Source of the DNA: Euborellia annulipes | Taxonomy: Eukaryota; Arthropoda; Insecta; Dermaptera; Anisolabididae | NCBI GenBank assembly: GCA_023213315.1 | Contig: JAKCPI010013836.1 | Location: forward strand, 45,170-109,169 | Reading direction: 5' to 3' | Length of the DNA stretch: 64,000 bases | Part shown: positions 44,101-53,007 of the stretch, one piece after another | How positions within the stretch are numbered: the stretch's first letter is position 1 | Layout: every line of letters starts with the position of its first letter | The notes under the pieces: generated by a model | Told to the model about the DNA's origin: nothing | Database searches by the model: none | The model's input: only the letters and a program-made list of their open reading frames with translations | Program-made: the position numbers and the translations under genes

Positions 44101-45603
44101 ATATCCAGAAAATTATTTAAAAACCAAACAGTGAACAAAAAAATGAAACGATAAGTAAATGGTAATAAATACAAAAGAAAATATATACTTATATAAAAAT
44201 ATGAATGTGAAATGATAAATTAATAAAATGACGATGAATTATGATGATATTTTTATTTTTAATACTAAAATCCATGTTAAATTATCTTTAGACCTTTTGA
44301 CTAGCCCCTAGACAACTTAATCAGGAGGTTAAACATTGGTATTTCATTATATAATAAATATATATATATATATATTGTTTAATTAAAAAAAGTAATAATA
44401 TATAGTGTCCTAATAGCAAATACACATTTAAATTTCGAACTATTTCAAAACCGTCTAAGTCACAGAAGCGGTATTTTATATTTGCCGTTTACACAGGAAA
44501 AAAAATAATATGCAACGCTACACGGCTGTAGAAAGCTTAAAAATTCTACAATTTTATTATGAAATGGAATACTAAAAATGCAGTAAATACAAGTATTTTC
44601 ATAATACAATTGTGCAATTATTACAAATTATACAACTATGTAACGATTCAAATTAAAATTCCCATTTATATGGATGATTGTGTAAGATTATAGTTGCTGT
44701 AAATTTGTTAGTTTTGTAATGAGGCTTAATTTAAAATACCAATTACTTTTAGGACAGCTTATATTATGGAATGTAGAATAAACAAATTTGAGTATAAATT
44801 AAAAAAAAAATTCAAATAATTCTCTTATCAGATCAGATCGTTCTTTCACTCTCTTAATATGTTTTTTTTTTTTTTTTTAATATCATCAAATTTATTTATT
44901 TCTCTCTACTTACTTACTAAAATCGCATTTATACATTATTTATTTTTTTTATTAATTCATGATTGACAGACATACATGACATTTTTTATACTATCATTCA
45001 TGAGTTTCATTTTTTTTTGTTTGTAATTTTTTTTTGTGTTTTTGTTTTTGTTTTTTTTTGTTTTTTGTTAAATTATTACATTTAAATTACATTCACACTC
45101 AGTCTGACCCAGACGTGCTTAAGGAGCAAATGCCAACTCAACTGGGAGGAAAGATAGATAGATGGATGGATGAATGATTGATTGATTAGGGGCGGGAGAT
45201 GGTGAAGGGATATGGGAGAAAGAATAGTGCCTTTTTTTCTTAGAAGATCATTGAGCAACAAGCCATTTTTTTTTCCTCTTAAATAGGGTCAAAGTCTTGC
45301 CGAAAAATGAAATAAGTGACTGTTTATATATGTAAATATATAGAAACATATATATTTATATATACATATATATATATAAGGATTGGTTCTACAGCAGTAA
45401 TCAACAGTTTTCAACTATCAGACATATATGTAGTTCTTTTTTTATGTAAAGAGCTGCGCATGCGCCTGAAAGCCTGGAACTGCTGTTGAAACAAACCTAT
45501 ATGAGGGTACGTGCAAAATGGCATTTCTATTACAACAATAGAATCTAATATTTACATATCTTAAGAACTAACGTTATGTGATGATTTTGTTCTTGAAATA
45601 CTT

Positions 45604-45605
<2 letters not shown>

Positions 45606-45664
<59 letters not shown>
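45606..45664. repeat. (TA)n microsatellite, about 28 copies
   Basis: Uninterrupted AT dinucleotides inside the putative cadherin 3' UTR. Confidence 0.95.
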
Positions 45665-45669
<5 letters not shown>

Positions 45670-46615
45670 TATTATTATATATATAAATATTGTATTTTTT
45701 TGTTGTTGTTTGTTTTTATTTTTATTTTATATTTATTTTTTTTAATTTTCTCTATATCAACTATTTACATAACACTTAGGTTATATTTCCATTCTAAGTT
45801 TGGTCTAAAAAAGATTTCGGGTTGGATGGGAGGATGAGAAGAAATATGACGGGGAGATACATCGTTTGTTTTTAGGTTCGTTAATCCTTTTTACTTTTGT
45901 TTCATTGTTTAGCCTTTAACAATCAAAAGCTCTCTTAAATACTGGCGTGGTGTCTGTCCGCTTTGGGAGGGGGGGTTCACACGATGACGTCACTCAACAC
46001 AGGCAGTTATATTATATATGTGGGGGGGAGGAGGGGGGGAACAATCAACACTTTTCTAACCCTTCGTAACAGTCCATTAAAAGTTGTTATTTACCGGAAG
46101 AGAAAGGGAATGGGAGTAAGTGACATAGGCAGTGGATTATTTATATATATTTGTTTATATATATAGGTATAGAGAAAATTAGGGGGGGGGCGGATAGAAG
46201 AGGCGATATCAGTAGTATAACAATCCATTATTTGTGTTGACTTCGGATATCACAATGAGCAACCAGAATTTCTGTTTATTTTTTTTATAAAGAGTATCTT
46301 AATAGAGATGAGAAATTTAATTGCGAAACTCTCAAATCTATAGCAGCTATATTTTTACAATTCTTATCTAGAAATGTAGTAATTAATTATATAGACGAGT
46401 GCAGAAAGTAAAATATTTATTATATTTTTTTTATGAAAATAACCTGAATAATATTACAATTGGATTTGTAATGTTATGTACAAACAAGTTAATTATCAAT
46501 AACTTTTAAGGAGTTAGGTGTTGGTTCTAGGTGAAACATTTTAATATAATAATAAAACTTGAGCAAGATGCGAGGTAGGTTTCACAAAAAAAGAAATAAA
46601 ACAAAATTGAGTTTT

Positions 46616-46660
46616 GAATTCGATATATTTCGGGGGTGAGCCCATCATCAGGAGTCAGAG
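46616..46660 (-). ncRNA. Hammerhead ribozyme motif 11
   Basis: Minus strand: CUGAUGA at 46,645-46,651, extra U, helix II GGG/CCC with a short loop, GAAAUAUAUC at 46,622-46,631 with palindromic helix III AUAUAU. Helix I is short (UC/GA). Confidence 0.75.
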
Positions 46661-46673
46661 AAAACGAGTTTTT

Positions 46674-46718
46674 CTTTGACTCCTGATGATGGGCTCACCC
46701 CGAAATATATCGAATTCA
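46674..46718 (+). ncRNA. Hammerhead ribozyme motif 12
   Basis: CUGAUGA at 46,683-46,689, extra U, helix II GGG/CCC, GAAAUAUAUC at 46,702-46,711 with helix III AUAUAU and cleavage after C. Helix I UC/GA is short. Mirror of motif 11. Confidence 0.75.
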
Positions 46719-47592
46719 AAACTCAATTTTGTTTTATTTCTTTTTTTTGTGAAACCTACCTCGCATCTTGCTCAAGTTTTATTATTATAAGTTAATTATC
46801 ATTTTAAATTTAACTCCATCCACTGAAGTCTCTAACTACCAAACTTGTTGAAAAGTTAGTTTTCCACTCTTAATAATTAACCAAGATCAGTGAAAATAAT
46901 AATAAAATATCGTTCTTCCAAAAGTACAAAATTACTCATTACATACGAGACACGAGAAAAAAAACTTTAATAAAATTGTGAGGTTCGCGCACGTTCTTAT
47001 TATCCTCGTACAGAATTAAAATTAATTTCCTATCTTTCTAGATAACTATTGTAAAATATGGCTGCTCTAGGTTTTACAATTTCGAAACGATTTGCAATTT
47101 AAATTTCCACATTACCATTGGATATACCCAATATATATATTTATATATAAATCTATATATAAAAAGTATTATTTTTATTCCTTATAATATAATAGTATGA
47201 ATTTTTTTCCAACCGCCCCATAGTTTTTAAAAAAAATATTTATTTTATGTATATATTTGTATGTGTACCAAAAGATTTCGTATGATGTAATAAAATTTTC
47301 CTATTAACAACTAATATATAGTATATTATATATATAATAGGATAATAATAGTGATAGCAATAATAATAATTATCTAGAGAGAACAATGAGGGATGAATGA
47401 AGGTACAGGATGATTGAGAATGACTTCCCTCCCGGAAATAGCCACTTCTAATAAGGGTTGATCATTGTTATGATTATGCCAACTTTATAAGAGGACTCTG
47501 TGTGCTCATATGTGTTTTGTGTATAGGTGTGTGTATGTATGTATGTATGTTTATGTGTGTGAGTGATAGAGCGTGTTTGGTGACTTTTCCAT

Positions 47593-47735
47593 TTACGGCT
47601 TAGTGACTTCTTGTTTATGGTTCGTCTTCTTCACTTCTCTCGCCACCCTCTTGGCCACATACATGTCGGCTAATTTGTCAAATCGAGGTCCCCAGGCGCC
47701 TAAATAATCAAATTCTTGCTCGTTGTCGTCAGTTC
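47593..47735 (-). CDS. Classical cadherin, last coding exon (beta-catenin-binding C terminus)
   Basis: The minus-strand exon begins after a splice acceptor (pyrimidine-rich TTTTATTTTTAAAG, AG at 47,736-47,737) with a split codon and ends at TAA 47,593-47,595. It encodes about 47 residues containing DYLGAWGPRFDKLADMY, the signature of the very C terminus of classical cadherins (vertebrate N- and E-cadherin have DYLNDWGPRFKKLADMYGG). This segment binds beta-catenin/Armadillo on the cytoplasmic side of adherens junctions. Acidic residues (GTDDNEQEF) precede the motif as usual. A basic tail of about 20 residues after the motif (VAKRVAREVKK) is unusual. In insects CadN or the E-cadherin shotgun are the candidates, and the exon alone does not decide. 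Upstream exons are not seen in the window and should lie at higher coordinates. A LINE has inserted only about 55 bp beyond the acceptor. Confidence 0.85.
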
Positions 47736-47789
47736 CTTTAAAAATAAAACAGAAAACAAATAATTAATATTGGAATCAATTCAAATATC

Positions 47790-48885
47790 TGATGTGAGTG
47801 GATTCTTAAGGAGGGTTCTTTCGCGACATGGATGGAATATCATCTGAATCGTTCTCCACAAACGCTGGTGTTCCCCAAGGCTCTGTAATCTCCCCCACAC
47901 TCTTCCTAATTTATATAAACGACCTTATCGATCAAACGTCAAACCCCACTCATTGTTACGCCGACGATAGCACTCTGCACGGCAAACCCTCACTCCCGAA
48001 TAATCGAATCAATGTTGCCTCCTCAATCACTCTCGACCTAGACAAACTGAATAAATGGGGCTCTCAAAATTTAGTTAACTTTAATGCAAACAAGACTCAA
48101 TGTTGTCTAATTTCTAGGCGCGAAAATAAAAATTTCCCTGATATTCACTTCGATTCGAATACCCTGAAAATGTGTGACAGCCTATCCATGTTGGGCGTCT
48201 CTGTCGCATCTGACCTGTCTTGGAATGAACACATCTCCTCTGTGGCGAAATCTGCAGCAAGGAAGATTGGCTACTTATTCAGGTCCAAGCGATTTTACAA
48301 GCCCCCACATCTTCTCACCATCTACAAGGCCCAAATCCGCCCCTGTCTCGAATACGGCTCTCATCTATGGAGAGGAGCCTCTAAATATTCTCTTGCTACC
48401 CTGGATGCAATTCAGAAACGAGCCGTCAGGCTAATTGACGATTCTACCCTCACCGACTCCCTCGACTCGCTAGCTCATCGAAGAAATGTCTCTGCCCTTT
48501 CCCTTTTCTATAGATACTATCACGGCAGGTGCTCTGATGAGATAAAATCAATAATTCCCCCAAAGCATGCTTTGCGCGTAGCACGCGTTTTGCCGACTCC
48601 CAACACTCTTTCGCGGTCAAATTAGAAAAGTGCCGGACCACTTCATTCGCCAATACGTATATCCCCATGACTTCAAGGAACTGGAACTCTCTCCCAGCCT
48701 CCATCTTTCCCAGCACTTATAATCTTCAAACCTTCAAAACCCGAGTGCATAAACACCTACGTCTCCACCCTCTCACTTAATCAACTTTTCCTTCTCTTCG
48801 GTAATGCAAGGGTCTTTCGAGATCCATAGGGGCTGCTTCTTTACTGGTGCGCCCCTTCTTGCATTCGATTGCATTAAAAAAAAAA
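47790..48885 (+). mobile_element. Jockey/CR1-like LINE, second subfamily, 5'-truncated
   Basis: Runs from about 47,790 to a poly-A tail at 48,876-48,885 (preceded by GCATTCGATTGCATT). The protein is similar to, but clearly diverged from, the 31-kb and 52-kb copies. It lies in the intron directly upstream of the last cadherin exon, in opposite orientation to it. Confidence 0.9.
47828..48780 (+). pseudogene. LINE reverse transcriptase C-terminal half, frameshifted
   Basis: Contains NAGVPQGSVISPTLFLIYIN (palm), HCYADDSTLH with the catalytic YADD, SMLGVSVASDLSWNEHIS and IYKAQIRPCLEYGSHLWRGA. At about 48,580 the frame shifts. The true C terminus continues in another frame through SRNWNSLPASIFPSTYNLQ to a stop at about 48,780. 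The fingers and endonuclease are missing through 5' truncation. Compared with the 281-residue C-terminal piece at 31 kb the same blocks occur in the same order, with roughly one residue in four or five changed. Confidence 0.85.
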
Positions 48886-49389
48886 ACAATTCACACAAAA
48901 AGTTTTAGCCTCGTAACCACTCTATAAATATGAACGGTGCTAAAATTTTAGGTTATGTTTTTTTAACGTGACTGTACTTTTTACACTACTATATTCTCTT
49001 TATGAATGGATCGTTTCCAAGCCATTGATCTTATATCCCCTCCACTAAAAATAATCGCCCAAATATGTTTTTTTTTTATTTTTTATCAAAACTACGAGGT
49101 AAATAATTTCAATTTTTTTTTAAGTTACTCCGAATATATTATTCTAACAAATATTAGTTTTTCATCAAGATGGTGAAAGTCCTTCAATGAAAAAAATAAA
49201 ATAATGATCATTTTCCCACCCTTTCCCAATCTACCATATGTAAAAAATTTCATTTTTAATTGCAATTATTTCATGTTTGGTGTGGTAAATCGTCTTCAAA
49301 TTTTAACAGTGTGTTTATTATGCTTTTAATGACTTATATTCCAAGTTTCGAAGACTTCTTGAATTTTTGCATTTGTGAAAGAACTACCT
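48886..49389. other. AT-rich DNA, nothing recognised
   Basis: Low-complexity A/T DNA without a supported feature. Confidence 0.4.
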
Positions 49390-49800
49390 TAAGAGTGACC
49401 AGACGTCCCGCTTTTGGCGGGACAGTCCCGATTTTTAACAATTTGTCCCGCGTCCCGCGGCGTTTTAAGAAAGTCCCGATTTTTGGAAAGAATGCGAATT
49501 GATAAGGAAAAGGTTAAATTTTGGGCATCAGCAGCAATCACAACAGAGAACAAATGGTTAGTAATACTTCATCATTTTGATAATAACCATGTTCCATACA
49601 ATAATGCATTAAAAATTGTGGAATACGCGCTGTCTTTACCAGGAACTAATGCTGCTACAGAACGCGTTTTTTCTACCGTAAATAAAGTGTGGACATCTGA
49701 TAAATCACAATTAAGTGTTGAGACTTTGAAAGCCATATTATGTGTGAAATATAATTTAAAAAGTCTTGCGATAAATTTCTTGACGTTTTAAACAACGACA
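49390..49800 (+). mobile_element. hAT element remnant: 5' end fused to transposase C terminus
   Basis: Left part AGAGTGACCAGACGTCCCGC with GGCGGGACAGTCCCG repeats resembles a hAT terminal region. It is followed within about 100 bp by the transposase C terminus. Most of the transposase is deleted. A right terminal repeat was not identified. Confidence 0.65.
49492..49791 (+). pseudogene. hAT transposase C-terminal dimerisation domain
   Basis: About 99 codons from the Met at 49,492 to TAA. ALSLPGTNAATERVFSTVNK followed by VWTSDKSQLSVETLKAIL is the C-terminal hAT family dimerisation domain, which holds the transposase multimer together. The BED zinc finger and the RNase-H-like catalytic core are absent. 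The frame continues upstream to 49,414 only into the terminal-repeat sequence, so the Met is not a natural start. Non-functional alone. Confidence 0.8.
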
Positions 49801-50004
49801 GCAATCTACTAAAAAAATTCACTCAAATGAGAAATATGCGAAAGAATAAAGGGTTTTTAAAGCTTATAATAGGTACTATACTTATTATATATAAAGGTAT
49901 ATATGTGTATTTAGATATTTATTTATTTATTATATTTGTAAATTTTACTTAGGTTTTAATTTAAAAAAATAAATTAAAATATAATGTTTACGTTCTATGA
50001 TAAT

Positions 50005-50140
50005 ATTTTTGTTTGTGACCAGCTCTTCTAAACTTTTTTAATTAAGGGCCCCATTTTGACTGAGAAGTCATAGTTGTCTTATTTTTAACTACACCAAAAT
50101 TCAGTTTTGCGACCCATAGTTTAAGAAGCCTGCTCTAGAC
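50005..50140. mobile_element. hAT-like element end
   Basis: TTTTGCGACCCATAGTTTAA followed by GAAGCCTGCTCTAGA is similar to the end at 4,200-4,240. May be a separate non-autonomous insertion. Confidence 0.45.
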
Positions 50141-50703
50141 CAAATTTTTTTTAGACAAGCCCCCCCCCCACCCCGTAGCAAAGTATCTGAAAGAAACATC
50201 GTAATAAATACAAAGTATTTGAGGTAAAACTTTGTTCTTTATATAGAACTTTTATTCGATATACAGAAACTGTTTTTTCTAATAAAAATTCAAAATTCTG
50301 AAAAAAGTATGATATATGGAAACTCAATATAACTGCATATATGCATATATTTTCGGATACTAAATAATAATAATTATAACATGAATTCGATATTTTACTA
50401 AGAATAATACTTAAAAAATCTAAACTTAAATAAGAATCTATAAATCATTCAATATAATTAGTTAGGGGAACCCTCGGTATGCGAACCGACTCACACTTGT
50501 CCTGCTTATTTGCAGACCTTAAATATGGTGATTTGGCTCAATTTTTTATTTAAATACTTTTAGACGTATATAGATATTTTTTAAAAATACGAAGTCGAAA
50601 CATCTATTACACTACTTACTCATACTAGCTAATCTCAGAGTAAAATTATTATTTATATACTTAATGGACAATATTATATTATTAATGCATTTTTATTTCT
50701 TAG
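50141..50703. other. AT-rich DNA upstream of the first recognised kinase exon
   Basis: Contains a C run at 50,160-50,173. No exon was recognised. The 3' edge is a good splice acceptor (TTTTTATTTCTTAG). Confidence 0.4.
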
Positions 50704-50831
50704 ATGGAATCAATCTACTCAATAATCCCTTTGGAAGCCTCAAAAAACGGCCTGGCCTGTGCCATATATAGAAGCATTATTTTTACCAGAATTTAAAATC
50801 AAGCCAGATGTCTCTGAAAATGGATTTCAAA
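50704..50831 (+). CDS. RSKR: RSKR/SgK494-like kinase, exon upstream of the kinase domain (apparent frameshift)
   Basis: From the acceptor TTTTTATTTCTTAG (AG at 50,702-50,703) to a strong donor AAA|GTAAGG (GT at 50,832-50,833). The second half encodes WPVPYIEALFLPEFKIKPDV. It closely matches the segment just before the kinase domain of vertebrate RSKR (EWPVPQFINLFLPEF), a ribosomal-S6-kinase-related AGC kinase. In the first half the open frame (NLLNNPFGSLKKR) is one base out of register with the second: after CGG at 50,748-50,750 only CC remains before TGG at 50,753. Either one base is missing here, as a sequencing error or a real mutation, or splicing uses the internal AG at 50,736-50,737. 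The donor phase (1) also fails to match the obvious acceptor of the next exon. The identification is strong from sequence memory, but the gene model at this exon is unresolved. Confidence 0.7.
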
Positions 50832-50979
50832 GTAAGGGCTTTTATATCATTCATGGGTTATTTATTATAAATTATAACATCACAATTAATCATTCTCTTC
50901 CTCAATCTTGCATAATTAAAAAAAATTGAAATTGTAAATAAAACGAAATTTTTTTTTCACTTTTTCCAAAAAAATTTTT

Positions 50980-51030
50980 TATTGTCTAAGACATGTTTCG
51001 GGTCTAGTTGAACCCATCTTCAGTTATTAA
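50980..51030 (-). ncRNA. Hammerhead ribozyme motif 13
   Basis: Minus strand: CUGAAGA at 51,017-51,023, extra U, helix II GGGU/ACCC, GAAACAUGUC at 50,990-50,999 with a three-base-pair palindromic helix III ACAUGU. Helix I pairs UAA with UUA. Confidence 0.82.
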
Positions 51031-51373
51031 AACAAAGTAAACTCTCTTCTCCACACCATTCACAAAATTAACATTTCATGTAATGTACAATAAAATTAAA
51101 ATTAAAATCAAATTCACAATCAAAGAGACATAAATGAAAGTCAAAGAGAGAAAACAGATAACAATTACATGACTGTAACATGTTTTTGTCATATGTATAA
51201 CTCTATATATAAATTATATTCACTGGAAATGTTACAGTCATGTAATTGTTATCTGTTTTCTCTCTTTTGACTTTCATTTATGTCTCTTTGATTGTGATTT
51301 TAATTTTAATTTTATTGTACATTACATGAAATGTTAATTTTGTGAATGGTGTGGAGAAGAGAGTTTACTTTGT

Positions 51374-51424
51374 TTTAATAACTGAAGATGGGTTCAACTA
51401 GACCCGAAACATGTCTTAGACAAT
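51374..51424 (+). ncRNA. Hammerhead ribozyme motif 14
   Basis: CUGAAGA at 51,382-51,388, extra U, helix II GGGU/ACCC closing UUCAACUAG, GAAACAUGUC at 51,406-51,415 with helix III ACAUGU. Helix I pairs UAA with UUA. Mirror of motif 13. Confidence 0.82.
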
Positions 51425-51505
51425 AAAAATTTTGGAAAGTGAAAAAAAATTTCGTTTTATTTACAATTTCAATTTTTTTTAATTATGCAAGATTGAGGAA
51501 GAGAA

Positions 51506-52574
51506 TTTTTTTTTTTTTTTTTTTTTAATGAAAATGATGAGAGAAGGAGTTACACCAAAAAGGTGCATCCCCTAAAGGCCTGGGTTGGCCCCTCCATCGT
51601 GAAAAGAAGAAGAAGGGTTTTTATGGGCTGGGTAGGGGTCGAAGGTATCTGTGGATACGGGTCTTAAACAGCTGAAGGTTATAAGTCGCGGGGAAGACGG
51701 TGGCTGGGAGCGAGTTCCAGTCTCTGGAGGTCATAGGGATAAAAGAGTTGGCGAAAGCGCTTGTTCGATTTTTATCCAATTTGACAGCGAAGGGGTGCTG
51801 AGCGTTCGAAAACCGCGTGTTTCTCTTAAAGAGGGCTTTAGGGGGGATAATTGATTTCAGCTCGACTGAACAGACACCATGATAGTATCTGTAGTACAGG
51901 GAAAGGGCAGAAACGTTTCTTCGGTGAGCCAGGGAGTCGAGTGAGTTAGTTAGGGCCGGGTCTCCTATTAGTTTAATTGCTCGCTTCTGAATTGCATCCA
52001 GTGTGGCAAGAGAATGCTTGGAGGCCCCTCTCCACAGATGAGAGCCATATTCGAGACAGGGACGAATTTGAGCCTTATACAGTGTAAGAAGTTGACTGGG
52101 AGTATAATAGCGTCTAGACCTAAATAGGAGACCAAGCTTGCGCGCTGCAGCTTTAGCAGTGGTTGAGATATGGTCATTCCAAGAAAGGTCAGACCCTAGT
52201 GTGACGCCTAGCATTGAAATTTTATCCCTGAATTCCAGTGAGTTTGAATCGAATGATATGTCTGGGAGGTTTCTATCGACGCGCCTAGAAATAAGGCAAC
52301 ACTGAGTTTTCACTGCATTGAAGTTAACTAAGTTTTGGGATCCCCAGTTTTTAAGTTTGCATAAGTCTAAATTAATTGAGGAGGCAATGTCTGCACGGTT
52401 TTTATGCGATGCAGGGGCGTTATGTAGGGTGCTGTCATCTGCGTAACAATGTACCGGATTGGAGGGCAAGTTTAGAAGGTCGTTGATATAGATAAGAAAA
52501 AGCGTAGGGGAGATAACCGATCCCTGAGGAACTCCAGCGTTGGTGTGGAAGGAGGAAGATGATATTCCATCGAG
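51506..52574 (-). mobile_element. Jockey/CR1-like LINE inserted in the right arm of U8
   Basis: Minus-strand, 5'-truncated copy of 1.07 kb with a long poly-A tail (T run at about 51,506-51,528). The palindrome arm resumes exactly at 52,575. The motif GAGAA flanks both sides, possibly a 5-bp or longer target duplication. Confidence 0.9.
51621..52574 (-). pseudogene. LINE reverse transcriptase C-terminal part, intact frame
   Basis: The frame is open from the truncation point at 52,574 to the stop near 51,621, about 317 codons. Motifs in order: NAGVPQGSVISPTLFLIYIN, HCYADDSTLH (catalytic YADD), FRDKISMLGVTLGSDLSW, LYKAQIRPCLEYGSHLWRGA and SRDWNSLPATVFPATYNLQL. Only a few residues differ from the 31-kb copy, and this copy lacks the frameshift at the palm motif, so it is a very recent insertion. 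The N-terminal endonuclease and fingers are missing. It can make no functional element. Confidence 0.88.
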
Positions 52575-52905
52575 AATGATTAATTGTGATGTTATAAAGT
52601 GTTACAATCAAGAATATTTTAATTGTGTATATTATAAATTATATTAAATCTTATAAATTCGTCGCAATTATCAGTCTTTTTTTAATATAAAATTTTAATA
52701 AATACAAATCAGAGGGTAGCAGGCAGTGCATGAGGGGAAGAGGGGAAATATGAATAATTTTTGTTTATTTACATTTAGTTGTTTATTTACTTAAATTAAC
52801 TGATTGTTGTTGATTTTAATTAATATTTACATTTTGTTTCTATTTAGATTCGGTTATGTTTTCATTGATATATATATAGGAATGTGATAATCTTTTGCAT
52901 TTTAG

Positions 52906-53007
52906 ATACTAGAACCCCTTGCTGGAGGTGCTTTTGGACAGGTGTATAAAGTAATCAAGAAAGATTCGGAAGAAGTTTTCGCTTTAAAAATTTTATCAAA
53001 ATCACAG
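52906..53007 (+). CDS. RSKR: RSKR/SgK494-like kinase, exon with P-loop and catalytic lysine
   Basis: 34 codons between acceptor TTTTGCATTTTAG (AG 52,904-52,905) and donor CAG|GTAATT. ILEPLAGGAFGQVYKV is the glycine-rich loop of a protein kinase, with AGGAFG in place of the usual GxGxFG. EEVFALKIL supplies the ATP-binding lysine of kinase strand beta 3 (VAIK-type). If read from 52,906 the frame is complete, but the upstream exon ends in phase 1. Using the next AG (52,911-52,912), the codon would join in phase as Lys-Pro-Leu. Alternatively an unseen small exon lies between. The introns on both sides are filled with repeats. The expected location of the protein is cytoplasmic. Its substrate is unknown. 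Confidence 0.82.

Larger units (their letters stand above)
46499..46788. mobile_element. Palindromic PLE-like unit (U7) with two hammerheads
   Basis: A 290-bp element bounded by the exact 13-bp direct repeat AAGTTAATTATCA (46,486-46,498 and 46,789-46,801). It begins with the leader GGTGTTGGTTCTAGGTGAAA. The arms carry GAGCAAGATGCGAGGTAGGT and its complement, each with one ribozyme, around a loop of about 12 bp. The arms are almost perfect, so the insertion is young. Confidence 0.9.
41101..47592 (-). other. Probable long 3' UTR of the cadherin gene
   Basis: About 6.5 kb of very AT-rich DNA directly downstream, on the minus strand, of the cadherin stop codon. It contains long T and A runs, a (TA)n microsatellite at 45,606-45,664, many possible AATAAA signals on the minus strand, and only one identifiable transposon (46,499-46,788). 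The flanks by contrast are saturated with repeats. Such depletion fits a transcribed, constrained 3' UTR. Its true end cannot be placed from sequence, and the region may be shorter. Confidence 0.5.
50877..52629. mobile_element. Palindromic PLE-like unit (U8) with two hammerheads, split by a LINE
   Basis: Bounded by the 14-bp direct repeat TATTATAAATTATA (50,863-50,876 and 52,630-52,643). The left arm runs to 51,179. The right arm is 51,231-51,505 plus 52,575-52,597. The LINE at 51,506-52,574 interrupts the right arm only. The arms share AATTATGCAAGATTGAGGAA and its complement. The unit starts only about 45 bp downstream of the splice donor of the kinase exon. Confidence 0.85.

Noticed and set aside
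45963..46166. 67-codon plus-strand frame with a Gly-rich start
   Set aside because: Low-complexity G runs in the putative cadherin 3' UTR, with no homology recognised.
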